From NCBI GenBank assembly GCA_028551475.1, contig CM052358.1, positions 5,644,501 to 5,708,500 on the forward strand: a DNA stretch of 64,000 nt. The letters run 5' to 3'. The notes beneath the pieces were generated by a model. The model was given only the letters and a program-made list of their open reading frames with translations, did no database searches and was not told where the DNA came from. Both the position numbers and the translations under genes were made by a program. The stretch is from Casuarina equisetifolia. Its lineage: Eukaryota; Streptophyta; Magnoliopsida; Fagales; Casuarinaceae. Shown piece by piece: positions 12,851 through 25,039 of the stretch. Numbering within the stretch: the stretch's first letter is position 1; each line of letters starts with the position of its first letter.

Positions 12851-13300
12851 AGAAGTGGGTGATTCCACAAGAAACTTCCAGATGATGTTGGAACAATGCG
12901 CAAAGGCTGAGTTCCATTTCACTCGCAAGTTACACTGAGACCATGAAATAGTTTTCTGTGATCCATACCTTCTGATGGCAGGATATACTGTCATTTTTCC
13001 AAGTTACCTTTATTTTTCTATCAATATATAGTTCCCACGTGGAGGAGTATTTTTATGTTTTCTTCCATCAATGCTGCCTCAACTGAAAAGTTGGATTCAT
13101 TCTGTTGTTTTCTTTAAGCATTACGAAGTAGAAGATACTGAGATCACTGACTGACTCCCTTGTTTTGCTCTAGGCTTGGTGTACTCGAAGCTTAATATGC
13201 ATCCTTGAATTTATCATTGTGGCTTATGTCAATTGAAGTCCTTTACTTCAAAATTATTGCTTATACTCTGTGCTTTGACAGTCAAAAGTATACTTTTCTT
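12851..13300 (+). repeat. Dispersed repeat copy 2, longest copy
   Basis: The first ~145 bases match copy 1. The later part (TTAATATGCATCC, then TTTATCATTG, ATTGCTTATACTCTGTGC and TTTGACAGTCAAAA) matches the kinase 3' flanks near 18850-18950 and 28825-28930. I see no clear terminal inverted repeats or poly(A) tail. Confidence 0.6.
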
Positions 13301-14814
13301 CAGTTTAATTTTGCTTAATATGGGAAAGATCTGAGTTGGACAACTTAGTCAGGTGGTTTAGTGAATAATTACACTTTTGACTGCTCGAGTGTTCTGATCC
13401 TTGATGAAAGATGTTAATCAAGAATCTTTTTGCTTAAATTCATGCTTGTTGTTTAGATGATCTTCGAGTGGACATTGCATAAGGGATCCTTGACCTGATA
13501 TTAAAACGGTGCCTAAAGGCAGGTCTTTGAATAGATGGTCAAGGGGACAGGACCTAGAAAATCAAATGGAGAGAAAGGTGTTTTTTCTTTTGGGGGGGCT
13601 GGGGGTTGTTATAAAAGAAAAAAGGACTGATTGGTAAATATGTAGGTGAAGAGGCTCTGCTTCTACTCGTGCTTAATACTCTTGGAGAGTAATGATGCAG
13701 CTATTTGGCATGTATGAAAGAATACCTCCCAACAAGTGGATTAACTTTTGGACATAAGTATTGCGGCCATGAGAAACCGCATATATGTGTTTTTTGAGGA
13801 GTTAAGCATCTGAATGTTTGCCAATTGTTTGAAGATTTATGCAGTCTGAAGGTCTCCAGGTTATCTATTATTCTAGATTGTCTTACCTGCAGAGGTTGGT
13901 CTGAAGGATTAGAGAAAATGCCATTTTATCTACTTTCCCAGTAAAAAGAGGATAAAAATTTACTTCTATGAGACTTTTCTGTGCAGCCTGGTGAGACTGA
14001 TAATGGGTGGAGTGCCAGTGACTGATTGCACCTAAAGGCTCATTAGTGACCTTGCCTGAATTTTAGTTAGGGCTTTGATTACTTGGGTAGAGTTGCCCCT
14101 GCAATGTTCTTAATAAGAAACAAAAACAAATGTTTCTGTTGGTCGTAGGAGTTAAAGTTTTTGATTCGATTAAGGGCTTTGAAAGCATTTGTTATTTTTG
14201 TCTTCTTTTTCTGTCTTGGAATGGAGCAGCTGTTAAACACTTTTGAGTTTGAAAGATTTTGGCCAACCCATTTGGCAGATGTTTAATGAGAGCATCTATC
14301 AATTGGATTATTTTTTTAAGGGTTTATGGCCTTTCTTGATTATCATGAGGCCAATTTTGATCTTATATATGTACTGCTTGTAGTTTAGTGATTAAAGGTA
14401 TGTATTTTGCATGTTCCAATGAACTAAATATTTTGATGCATTAGCATATCTTCTGGCTTTATGTAGTTGACTTTGTACTCTGGTTAGGCCTTTTGCCGCT
14501 GTGACCTGGATGGCTCGTTATGCACTTTTAGCGCTTACAACACAAATATGAACATGTTTTTTCCTTCTTCTTTTTTTTTTTTTCTTTTTCAGTTAAGCTA
14601 TATGCTTGTGTCGGCCATGCTTGCATAAGTTCTTCCAATAGAAAATAAATGAAATGGAAATGTTAATACCTGTGAAGTACTCATCTTCAGTAATTCTTCA
14701 AGCTATATCAACTCGTAAATGTCATAGCTGTTGATACCACTATTTGTTTATTTGATTTCACTTTGATAATATATTTATGTTGTTTCAGGTGTTAGCTTCC
14801 GTAAGCATAGATCA

Positions 14815-15985
14815 ATGAAGCATATTGTGAAGATTATTTCATTGCTGGTAGCCATCTCTGCCTTATGGTTTGGGCTATTGCAGACGTCTATGGTTCCAAG
14901 TAGCCATACTTTGTTAGTGAGTTAATTTTTAGAAGTTATTAGTGTTATCAGTCCTCCTAATATGATATATTCGCTGTAGAAAATGCTCAACGTGCCCTGT
15001 TTCCATTTTCTTACCAGCTACCCATCTATTTTATTGTGTGCCTCGGATGCTATGGCCTATTAATGGTTGGAGTTGGTCTGATGAGATTTCCGACTTGTCC
15101 CCAAGAAGCATTGCTTTTGCAGCAGGTATATTTCTTTCTTTTTCTTTTTCTTTTTATTTTTTCCACCTCATATTGCTGCTTAATAATCAGCGCATTTAGA
15201 TGGTCTTTTTTTCTTTTTCTATTATTTATGTGCATCTTTGCTATCTGTCTGGTTTTGGCAAATATCTATTTTCTTTTTACCATTTGAAAAAGCTCGTCCC
15301 TCTTTTGACAATTTGAAGTTCAACAAGTGAACATTCCCCCGACCAGAAGCTTTGTATCAGAACTTGGGGAGTAAAGAGTGAAGAATTATTTTGATATGTA
15401 ATAAACTCTTGGTTATATTTCAACAACATATACGGCAAGATCTATGGGGACAAAGCGTTTGCTACCTAGGATCCTTTTTTTAGGTCATCGGAAATCTACT
15501 TATATTTTTAAAGATTCTTCATGAATTTTCATCCTCTCTTAGCTCGAGGTTTGTTGAAGATGAGATCTCTACTTGTTAACCGTTGAGTTTTCTTATGAAG
15601 AAATTTGAAAAAATACTCTGGCAAGGATTTCGTTGACTATCAGCTACTGCTTTTATATGTTTAGAATTTTTCCCTTTTTGTTCTGGATATATGTGGAAGG
15701 CATGGCTTTGAAGTTGCTTCTAAACTTGGTGTTGGAACTTTGATGAATAAACCACTAACTTCTCCTTTGATTTGTTTTCTTTTTCGTTGGATTACTTGGA
15801 ATGTCAAGCAACAACCGTTGCGTTTGTATGGTCGTTCTCTTTCTAGCCATATGCCAGAAGCTGCAGGCGAATTTTATGTTGTCTTTTTTTCCTTCACTCA
15901 ACATCCCACTTCTTGTCATTTGTAGGACGTCATTGAGGCAAAGCAGTTCTTAAAGCAAAGAGGCGTTGACGTGGGTTCTGAATGA
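14815..15985 (+). CDS. DPMS3: Dolichol-phosphate mannosyltransferase subunit 3 (DPM3), 3 coding exons, 89 aa
   Basis: Coding exons 14815-14916, 15018-15125 and 15926-15985 join in phase 0 to 89 codons plus TGA. The protein begins MKHIVKIISLLVAISALW and has two hydrophobic helices (about residues 5-25 and 35-55). A soluble C-terminal part follows, with FPTCPQEALLLQQDVIEAK and an end in KQRGVDVGSE. Length, both membrane helices and the FPTCPQEA block match plant DPMS3. In the ER membrane DPM3 stabilises the catalytic subunit DPM1, which makes dolichol-phosphate-mannose for N-glycosylation, GPI anchors and O-mannosylation. The start is the first ATG of its exon, 26 bases after the acceptor. Introns of ~100 and ~800 bp split the coding region. 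Confidence 0.96.
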
Positions 15986-16991
15986 TTTTGAGGATCCTCG
16001 GGCTTCGTTCAATCTGTCGACCGGATACTGAATTGCCACTTCAAACCAAGATTTTGCAGATTTGTGGACTTACCCTAGTTGTCAACAATTTTTTTTTTTT
16101 CTCTTAAGCTTTGGAGTTAAAGAATGAAAATTATTAGTTTCTTTTTTTCTTGTTTATATTGAGAAAATACAGGAATATTGAAGAGGAATGAAACATTTTC
16201 TAAATGAGTTTTTAGACGTGGTATGTAATTGTCTTCTCCAATCTCACATATTATAAATTTGCATGTAATACGACATACTTTGATGATAACACGAGAATAT
16301 TTATACAAAATCAGTTCATCCCTTCAATTGTCATTCTATTTCGTATAATTATAGTAAATCATAATTCCGTTTGGAGATTATTTTTATTGGTTTTCAGAAA
16401 ACAATGCTGAGCAAATCCTATTGCCAAAAACAATTTACTAACTTAATTAATAGATTAATGAAATGTCCAAATACGTTTTAAAATAATTCAGAGTGTTCCA
16501 CACTTATCTTCAATCTCTTAGATTAATAAGTTTTGAAAAGGCGTAAGCACCAATTTTTGCCAGCACTGTAATGAAGAAAAGCCATTAACAAATGATCTCC
16601 TGGCATTTAATGCTAATGTTTGTTTATTACGTCGACGTTGACAGGGACTACAAGGCGGCGTGGCAAAAAATCGTGCAAATGCGTGTGGGAAAAGCAAAGA
16701 AAAAGCTGTAGCTAGCGTGGGGTTCAAAAATAAGAATTCGACCGTTGAAGCCCTAACGCCACCTGCTTTCCTATTCTCTCAACATTCTTGTCAGAAACCC
16801 CAAGTCTTGCGAATACTGCGATCAAACCAAATTCTCTGCATTCTTTGCGGGCAAAGCCAGAGAAATCAAGAGAAAGGCTGAGGAAATCACCTATCTGTTT
16901 TCAAACCCTAAAGGTACTCTTTTTCCCTTTCTCTCTTTGATTTTTGGTTAGACTCGAGTCTTTGAAGAGAAAGAGAGTGAGAAAGAGAGAT

Positions 16992-18155
16992 ATGAAGAGA
17001 AAGGCAGAGGAGAGTTTGTGCGGCCACGGAGAAAGTTGGATGAGAGGGCCAATGATCGGAAAAGGGAGTTTTGGGTCCGTTTTCCTTGCCACTTTGAAGA
17101 AACCCAGATCACGGTTCTCTTGTTTCCCTTCAGCTATGGCTGTGAAATCCTCAGAGGTTTCTGTCTCGGCTTCTCTTCAGAAGGAGAAGGAGGTTCTCGA
17201 CAACGTCAAAGGCTGCCCTTATGTTATCGGCTGCTTTGGGGATGAGATTACTACCCAAGACAACGGGGTGATGGTCTACAATTTGTTGTTGGAGTATGCT
17301 TCTGGAGGAACCCTAGCCGATTTAATCGAGAAATCGGATGGCTGTAGGTTGCCCGAATCCGACGTTAAGCGCCACACCAAATCGATTCTTCAAGGGCTCC
17401 GTCACATTCATCACTGCGGTTATGTGCACTGCGATCTAAAGCCAGAGAATGTTTTACTTGTGCCCACTGTTAATTCTGGTGGTGATTTTGTGGCAAAGAT
17501 TGGGGACTTTGGGTTGGCGAAGAGGTCAGCACAGAGTAAGAAGAGGAGGTTCGACTTGGACCTTTACTTGAGAGGTACTCCGCTGTATTTGGCGCCCGAA
17601 ACGGTGATTGACAGCGTACAGGAGCCGTCCTCGGATATCTGGGCTCTGGGATGTGTTGTGTGTAAGATGCTTACTGGAAAATCCCCTTGGGATAGGGCGG
17701 AAGAAGGCAATACAGAGGATCTTTTGCGTTTGATTGGTGATCAGCGTGAATTGCCGAAAATTCCAAGCGGAATTTCTGATGAAGCAAGGGGTTTCTTGAA
17801 GGCGTGTCTTGTCAAGAAATCCATGTTCAGGTTCACGGCTGAGATGCTAATGGATCATATATTTCTGGCTGGTGTGGTGGAGCATGATGATGAACCAAAG
17901 TATGAAGGACTAGTGGCTGTTGGGGTGGAAGAATTTGTGGCTCCTCCTAGTTTTTCGTTGTCGAAGACAGATTGTGAGCTTAGTGGTTGTTTTTCGGGTG
18001 ATTGGAGCTGCTTGTCTGATGATGCTTTGTCCCTTTCTTCTTGGCCGGAAGAAGGTGCGGACTCCGAAGTGCAATCCGCTGGGAGCTCTGATAAAAAAGT
18101 GTCTCTCGTGGGTTCTTTGAGCTGCCTGGCGCCAGTCATACCTATTGGAGCTTAG
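16992..18155 (+). CDS. MAPKKK17/18/20-like protein kinase, copy 1, 387 aa, intronless
   Basis: The kinase domain runs from about residue 16 to 300. It has the Gly loop GKGSFGSV (23-30), ATP-binding lysine in MAVK (K52), catalytic loop HCDLKPEN (146-153, D148, N153), DFG (172-174) and GTPLYLAPE (195-203), then a Ser-rich acidic tail. The opening ESWMRGPMIGKGSFG and the phrase NLLLEYASGGTLA resemble the single-exon Arabidopsis MAPKKK17/18/20/21 group of MEKK-like kinases, which act in ABA and stress signalling through MKK3. The catalytic motif is HCD rather than HRD, as is usual for this group, so it is a non-RD kinase. The ATG at 16992 is chosen because the upstream in-frame extension begins only with TTG. 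The second copy at 27127-28290 encodes the same protein. Confidence 0.93.
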   Translation: MKRKAEESLCGHGESWMRGPMIGKGSFGSVFLATLKKPRSRFSCFPSAMAVKSSEVSVSASLQKEKEVLDNVKGCPYVIGCFGDEITTQDNGVMVYNLLLEYASGGTLADLIEKSDGCRLPESDVKRHTKSILQGLRHIHHCGYVHCDLKPENVLLVPTVNSGGDFVAKIGDFGLAKRSAQSKKRRFDLDLYLRGTPLYLAPETVIDSVQEPSSDIWALGCVVCKMLTGKSPWDRAEEGNTEDLLRLIGDQRELPKIPSGISDEARGFLKACLVKKSMFRFTAEMLMDHIFLAGVVEHDDEPKYEGLVAVGVEEFVAPPSFSLSKTDCELSGCFSGDWSCLSDDALSLSSWPEEGADSEVQSAGSSDKKVSLVGSLSCLAPVIPIGA

Positions 18156-18599
18156 CAATGGCTATAGTAGACCGCTGGAGGTTTTCTATTGGAGAATTAC
18201 ATTGGGAGCATAGATAGAAAGAGTCTTCTGTTGGCTCTTTGAACTGCTGTGGTCCAACCTTACTTGTTGGAGGCAAGCAGAGACGACACAAGAATACGTA
18301 TGATCACCAATCAACTGTACATCCTTTCAATTGTACATTTTACAATTTCCTGATAGGCTCTTTCTAGACAGCTAGTTGTTCCTAATCTAGGAAGTAACAA
18401 TTCCGTTTACTGTACATTCCTTGATCTGTCTTGATAGGTATTCGATATGTTCCCTTTAATTGAGTAGCTATATTGGTCGATTAGGAGCTCCCTTTGATAA
18501 AGAAGAACTTGTTCATCTTTAGCCAACTTAATATGTGGACAATTACCATATAAAGGAAATTTTTTAGCATTAATTGTTTGGGTCATTGCCATTTCATTT

Positions 18600-18960
18600 A
18601 AGACCAATAGCTTTGATTGAACTGCTTGGATTGATGTCGAGATATTGCACAAGGGCTTAAGTTCCATTTCACTTTGAAATATCTTTCTACCATGACCTAT
18701 GACTTCTTATGGTAGTCTCTTATGCTACTAAACTCATTTCTATTTCTAACAAAATGTAGTTTACATGTTGAGAGATTTTTTTTGTTCAATCCTAAGAAAT
18801 GTGAGACCAAAAATAGCAACTACCTTATTATTGACTCTATTATAAATTAACTTTAATATGCATATTTTTACTGAATAGAGTGGTTTATTCAATGAGAGTC
18901 CTTTTTATCAAAACGATTGATCATACTACATGCTCTGATAGCCAAAAAATGAACCAAGAA
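18600..18960 (+). repeat. Dispersed repeat copy 3 (3' flank of kinase copy 1)
   Basis: The block 18615-18716 (GATGTCGAGATATTGCACAA, then GGCTTAAGTTCCATTTCAC) resembles the repeat in the DPM3 leader intron, and 18850-18950 resembles its downstream part. Unit 2 lacks about 130 bp of it: the sequence jumps from ACCACTAGC to AAAATGTAG near 28735. Confidence 0.55.
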
Positions 18961-21900
18961 TAAATGCAAAATTCTTGGTTTGATTTTAAAAAATTGGAGA
19001 TTTTTCAATTGAAAATTACATTCAATCACTTGCATTTCAAACACCCTTTTTTTTTGTCTAGAAGAAGGGGGCCAATTATGCACATTGCAAACTAAGCAAG
19101 AAAATACAATACCATAGAAAAGAAAAAGTGTTCTCCTCATTTATGCTTCAATCATTATTCTTCACAAACTTCATAGATTGATCTTCTCAATATTTCTTGT
19201 CGAACGCTTTTGATCCCATAACATAAGTTCTATCAAAAATTTCAAAGTCAAGTGTACTTAAAAAAAGTGTGGCTAGTGATGCATAGTTAACCACCAAATA
19301 AAGGGTTAACCCCGAAGAATAGATATATAGGAAACAAACAAGAAAAGGCAGAACGCAAGTTACTGCACACATGCGGGTAACCGTAAGTGGTCCAAGGACT
19401 TTCACAATTAGTGGATATAATAAAAGTTGTAACAGTAAAAGCCCATTCAAATAAGTAGTTATCGTTTACTAGGAAAATTTGTATTACAAATAAAGAATGA
19501 CATCTCATTCATTTTTCTCTGCATCAAGGAGCTTGATTTACTTATAATGATACTTAACATAACATGTAGAATAAGAGTTGTTGCGATGAAATTGGCTGCA
19601 AAGCTACTAGGTCTTTTTCTGTACATAATACATATAAATGAAGCTCTCAGAACCACCTTTCCAAAGGAATACCAAATTCAACAGCCAGATCAGCAAGGCA
19701 ATGTTTTTTACCCTAAATTGGAATACCAATTTCCACATCATGGACACAAGGGTGATTATTGACAGGGAATTTTCAAAGAACTTGCAAGAAAAGTTACAAG
19801 CATCTGTCACTGAATAAAATACCACAAAGAGAAGGTACTACTCAATCAAGATAAAAGTCAAAAATCAATTTGCAAATGTTTAAGAATTCTCCATCCCAAT
19901 TAAATGTCAAAGATCCTTTAGGAGATATTTTAGCAGTACAATTCAAATGCTAGATATCAGCTATTGCTAGAATTTCACCAACATCTTGAGATGAAAAGCC
20001 CAACCCTCCATCGTTTCTGTTGCTGACTGCCCCACAAAGAAATATCTGCAGAAAAATGACATGTGCCACAGGTTATACTAGTATTTAGAGCTATTAAAAA
20101 CCATAACTCCAGGACAACGGATTAATTAGGATTTCTATTCTTCAATACCCCAAATTGGGAAGCAATATCAGGTGTTGATACTGTTCATGAAATGGAGCAT
20201 CCATTTCCAAATCCATGAGCAATCTTATGGTGGGTTTTAAAAATAACCCAAGAGTACAAACTGAGATATCTATCTAAAATCAAGTTCATGATAAATTCTA
20301 AAAGAAAATTGTAGTGAAAAATAAATGTTGCACCAAGATCTCTGGAAGGATTTCACCATGCCCAGGCTTCATGGCAAGTTGTTCCTTTAGAGAATTGTAT
20401 TAACGTTCCCATGCTCCCAATATGAAGAGATTCTACTTTTAGTCAACGATGGCCAAATTCCAATTATAAAACATAAAAATAAAAGGTGTAAATAAAAAGC
20501 CCTTGTGGCAGAAGCATCATCACAAACTATTTGAAGACTACCTGCGCAAGAAAACCGCCAATGGCAGGCCCAACCATCAGTCCTATGCCTCGTGAGGTAC
20601 TGACCTGGAATTCAAACTTGAGCTGAATATTTCGTGGGAGGAAATAGATTACTGTTTACCACAAATGCCAAAGACATTCTCTTACCACTGACAGTGCCAG
20701 AGCCCTGTGCTCTTCTCTACAACAGTCCGAAGCATATGCCTAAAGAAGCCACAAAGGGGAAGTTTGACTTTAGGAGGAAAGCAATGGTCAAAGAACAACA
20801 TTTACATGAAAACCAACATCAGAATGACAAAGCAAAAAAGGGAAGAATTCTTGATGTGTATGTCTGTATTATCCACCCGCAAAAGACATACCCTTATTGT
20901 GCCAAGTAGAGAATTGAAAATGCCAAGAAGAAACCTCATGGAAAGTGCCATCCCAAAGCTTTTACCGAAGACAAAAAGCGTGTCGCATATAACCCTGATA
21001 CAATGTCATTGATCACACCATTATTGAGATGAATGACTGTGTATGAGTAACTAGTCTCATTCATTCCTGAAGTTGTAAAAGCAAATTAATAATGACACTA
21101 ACGCTGAAAATGTCCCTATCAATATAACAGGTTTTCGACCATATTGATCAGCTACTGCTCCCCACAAAACAGATGACAAAGCTCTCCCAACCATAAATGA
21201 AGATCCTAGATTAAAAGAAATTAAATGTTTCAGATGAAGTTAATAATCCAATCATTCAGTTAAAAAGTGAGAGTATGAGATAACAACCATGGCATGAATA
21301 GCCCACAAATTTACCAACAAATCCCGCATAGGAGTCAATATCTTCCTCTATCCTCGCAACATAGAAGTCCCCGATCTGCAAAACATGCATAAGAACATGG
21401 ATAAACAGGTACATGTATCTGTAGAGATTCAGTAACATATATATAATATATGTAGTTATGGAGCATAAGATGAGTTTCTTTCCTTTAATACGTTTGATAA
21501 CAATAATAGTGTGAATGATTTAACTTAGAAGATTTTGAGTCTTGAAGCAATGAAATCAGAAACTACAAAACCACATAATTATACTATTCTAAGATTCCAC
21601 AATATGATGCACCTGGTAGTCAGGAAATCAAGCCAATTTTGGGAGCAAATTACTTGGGCTGTGAAGGAGATGTGGAAGGTTGTGCCATTTATACCAAGAC
21701 GAGAGCCAAAATCACAAAAAGCTGTTTTGACATGAAATAAAAAATAACTAAACGTAGGAATGTGAGTATGAATTTCTGAGAGGTACACAATCTATTATTA
21801 GTTCATTAATTGAACCTAAGTTCCATAGTGGAGAGGAATGATGTTGTATGCATACTCTCAAACCTCAAAAGTTTCCTGGGAAGAAAAGTCAATGAAAAGT

Positions 21901-22186
21901 TATATATCTTTAGTCAAGTTGTATTAACACTTTAGAGTTGCATATTCATGAGAACTCACAAACAGAAATTGACAATTGGCTCATTCAGGATTGTAAACTT
22001 ACCGTGAAGTAAAGAAATGGAAATAGGGAAGATATTGGCAAAGCCGAAAGATAAGAACTACATGTTAGATTACAATCATCTCAAGTACCCAATTGAGAAA
22101 AGACTACTAAATCAAAGATTTCTCAAATAACTACATCATGACCCAAATGCCATTAGCTTTTTCATCTAACAAAAGAAAAAAAAAAA

Positions 22187-22204
22187 GAGAGAGAGAGAGA
22201 GAAA
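22187..22204. repeat. (GA)n microsatellite
   Basis: A run of GA dinucleotides following a poly-A stretch, in the intron between the remains of exons 1 and 2 of the pseudogene. Confidence 0.85.
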
Positions 22205-23000
22205 GGAAAGCAAAACACTTCCAAAGCATGCAGTGACCAGGGTAAAGAAACGGATGGAAGATATACTCTGTTCTACTATTTAAACACGCTCTCTGTTACG
22301 CCCTTTTAACCATTGTTAGTCTGTGAAACGGTGGGGTTTTTAACGGCCATCACATAGAAATAAAAAAATTAAACGGAGAAAATGGAAAAAGTCAAAAGAG
22401 AATTTTTCTTCAAAAAGAAAATATATTTTATCTGTAATGAAGAAGGGCAGAGGGTGGGCCATTCGGAAGAGATCAAAGATCCTCCAGGACCAGGTGAATC
22501 ACCAGTTTCCTGGGTGGGAGAGTGCTCCGTATGTTCGGAGTGAGCAACAGGAATAAGGATTCTCTGTTTCTCCAGAAAATAGAACACGAGAAGAATTTGA
22601 GATTATTGAGCGACAGGATCGGTGATGCTAAACCCATTCACGCATACTTCCTATTATTATATTCTTATTATTTATTTGTTCTCGCATTTATAGATGTATT
22701 TGAATTTTGAACAATTGTACATCATTAACTTAAAAATTATAAGGAATACAAAAAACCTTCGAGCATTTCACTTCTTTGCGTGTTCTTATTCTTAATTGGT
22801 TGCATTTAATTAATACAATGACAATGTTTTTATCATTTTAGAGAGGAACTTTGAGTTTTGAGAGTTGTCTTTTTATCTTATTAATTAATTTTAAGTTTGG
22901 TTCAAATAAAGAAGTTCAAGTTGTTTTGGGAGAATGTCCAAAACTTAGTTGATGTAAAATTTGAAACTTAGTTATTTTGAGAATTCAAAATCCATTTGTG

Positions 23001-23125
23001 CTAGGCTAACACCTAACCTAGTACACTTAGGATTTGAATTCATAACATAATTGGGTTATAATTATTTCAAATCTAATAACTTAAAAATCCAAAACCTACT
23101 CCTATTGGGTTAGGTGTTAGGCTAT
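23001..23125. repeat. Imperfect inverted repeat upstream of the DUF295 gene
   Basis: CTAGGCTAACACCTAACCTA at 23001-23020 is mirrored by GGGTTAGGTGTTAGGCTA at 23107-23124. The arms are about 18-20 bp and nearly perfect, around an AT-rich loop of ~85 bp. It could be a small MITE remnant or a hairpin, and lies immediately before a TATA-like CTATATAATA. Confidence 0.65.
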
Positions 23126-23983
23126 ATAATAAATAGTAAGAGGATACAAAGACATTGTATTTCACTGAGAGATTAAAACCTGAGTTAGAGCGTCCATTAA
23201 TGACAAGGCTTTAGGCTTCAATCTTATGAGCTTTGTGCGTGGCTTTTCTATTCTAAAGAGTTCTTGTGTGGAATTCAACTCTTATTCAAGTTATCTTCTA
23301 CTATTTATTATTCACTTGGTTATTAAAAACACACTCATAACTTCTTGGGTGCAACACCTTGTGCTTCTTGTTTGACAAGGCCTATAAATTGAAATCCATC
23401 CCTTCAAAGTTGACTGGTGAGTGGTTTTTTCCCTTTAATCTTCTTCCTTTTTCTCCTTTGGGGTTGTACTTTTATGTTATTTTCTTTAATGAAGATCATG
23501 TGTAGTGTACTTTTTATATTCAACAAGTATAGTATGAGGTTTTACGATTTGAGACATGCACTTTATATGAGTTTTTTTTTTTTTTATCATGTTTTATATG
23601 AATGTTAATTCAGAGTTGACATATGCTTTCCTTGTAATTTCTTTCTTCTATATTTTTTTTCTATTTTCTTTATAGATTTCAAATGAGATTGTTTTACAAC
23701 TATGTTTGTGTCTCTTTTTCAAGTTCATAATTACTTTTATGGTTTTTTGCTTTTTAAAGCCACATAATTATATGCTTACCTAATGCTCAACGGTCGTTCT
23801 TCTTCTTAGGCCTTCCTTGTTCTTTTTTTTTTTTTTTATTAAATCAATAAATTGCATCGCATATCATTTTAATTTTCACATAATTCATCTTGTGGAGTAG
23901 ATTACTTAATTTCCTTTCATTTAATGTTCATATACCAATATGATTCTAACTTCATTATTGAATTGGTGGATGACAGCACAATA
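23122..23983 (+). promoter_or_regulatory. Inferred promoter, leader and 5' UTR intron of the DUF295 gene
   Basis: A TATA-like CTATATAATA lies at about 23122-23131. A leader could run from ~23150 to ~23415, where GACTGGTGAGTGG offers a donor. An acceptor GATGACAG ending at 23976 lies 7 bases before the preferred ATG at 23984. This model is inferred from splice-like signals only. Confidence 0.35.
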
Positions 23984-24946
23984 ATGGAGTCAAAGGAAAA
24001 AGAGATACAACCTTCACATGTTCATTCTTTCCTTGCCTCTCAACCGTATCCTTGGCTTGTATTGATTGAGGTCGAAAGGCAAACTTTTTTCGATGTATCA
24101 AAGAAGCGTTATTACAAAGAAAGCATTCATGAGATGCACAACAAATTAGTATCTAATTGTTTCCGTGGATGGTTCATATTGACTGATCCAACCTTTTATG
24201 ATTGTTACCTTTTCAATCTCATCTCATTGGAAAAGATTCAACTACCGTCATTATTGGAAGTTCAAGACGACAATGACTATTGCCCTATTTTCATTCTATC
24301 ATCATCTCCGAGTGACCCTATGTGTCACATCTTGCTCATTGAATATAGTGGCAATTCTTTTTTGTTTTGCAAGCCAGGTGATACAGAATTTACCAAACAA
24401 ACGATTGAAAATGATGATAGCTCAAAAATAATGGGGGCAATTGTGGTTGGAGAAACTATTTATTTCTTGATATATCGAGAAAATTCTAGTAGGGGAATGT
24501 ATATGTTATGCACAGTTCTATTTGTAGGTTCAGAAGTTCAAATTACATCTGTGATAACAGAGCAATTATTCTTACAGGAGGCACCAGATATTTCAAATCT
24601 CCACCCATATCTTATTGAGGGTTGTGGTGAAATTTTTTTGGTGTTTGAGGTGTTTAGGGAAAACAATCCTGGTTGGCTTCATGAATTTGTAGTCTTTTCA
24701 ATGGATTCTTCTAACAAGCGGTGGGTGAAGTTGACAAGTCTTGGGGGTCGAACTATTTTCTTATCTCTCAATCATGGCATGATTTGTTTAGCAACAGATA
24801 TTGGAGTTCAACCAGATTCAATATACTATACGGTGGAAGATGATAGACACCTTTATATGTTGAACTTTCAAAATCAAACTGTTTCAACATCTTTACCTTG
24901 TCCTATTGTAAGTCGTAGCTCAGACCTACATTGGGTATTGATATAA
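23984..24946 (+). CDS. DUF295 (KIB-type beta-propeller) protein, 320 aa
   Basis: A single open frame. The ATG at 23924 would add 20 residues, but an acceptor-like CAG just before 23984 makes the later ATG more plausible. The protein has the layout of DUF295 proteins: PYPWLVLIE near the start, FRGWFILTD followed by LFNLISLEKIQLP (about residues 75-100), a central beta-rich part, and the typical C-terminal block RWVKLTSLGGRTIFLS. That block is followed by SIYYTVEDDRHLYMLNF and a Pro-containing end. Arabidopsis relatives often have an N-terminal F-box; none is visible here, so it is either F-box-less or lacks an upstream exon. The molecular role of most family members is unknown. The gene lies inside a transporter pseudogene, on the opposite strand, within a segment absent from duplication unit 2. 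Confidence 0.8.
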   Translation: MESKEKEIQPSHVHSFLASQPYPWLVLIEVERQTFFDVSKKRYYKESIHEMHNKLVSNCFRGWFILTDPTFYDCYLFNLISLEKIQLPSLLEVQDDNDYCPIFILSSSPSDPMCHILLIEYSGNSFLFCKPGDTEFTKQTIENDDSSKIMGAIVVGETIYFLIYRENSSRGMYMLCTVLFVGSEVQITSVITEQLFLQEAPDISNLHPYLIEGCGEIFLVFEVFRENNPGWLHEFVVFSMDSSNKRWVKLTSLGGRTIFLSLNHGMICLATDIGVQPDSIYYTVEDDRHLYMLNFQNQTVSTSLPCPIVSRSSDLHWVLI

Positions 24947-25039
24947 TCTTTTGATAAGTGTACAAGAATTGTTATAATTTAGTTAATTTGTAATTTCCAA
25001 CAATTTGTTTTAAAGTTTTATGTGATTGCTTGGTATGTG

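Larger units (their letters stand above)
11245..14788 (+). other. DPM3 5' UTR exon(s) and 3.4-kb leader intron
   Basis: A leader exon probably runs from about 11245 to 11379, ending in a good donor (ATCAG/GTAAAC). The acceptor TTTCAG/GT at 14788 opens the first coding exon. Around 11809-11960 a second leader-like segment starts with a telo-box (AAACCCTAA, 11809-11817) and continues pyrimidine-rich, so an alternative transcription start there is possible. The intron holds a diverged tandem duplication (12030-12410) and copies of a dispersed repeat (11441-11592, 12851-13300). No coding exon was found in it. Confidence 0.55.

Noticed and set aside
16944-16991. N-terminal extension of kinase copy 1 starting at TTG
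   Set aside because: No ATG. The extension differs between copies (TTG at 16944 and at 27097), while the ATG at 16992/27127 gives identical proteins.
17855-18158. Antisense and out-of-frame ORFs inside the kinase gene, repeated in copy 2
   Set aside because: They appear identically in both copies only because the coding strand is conserved.
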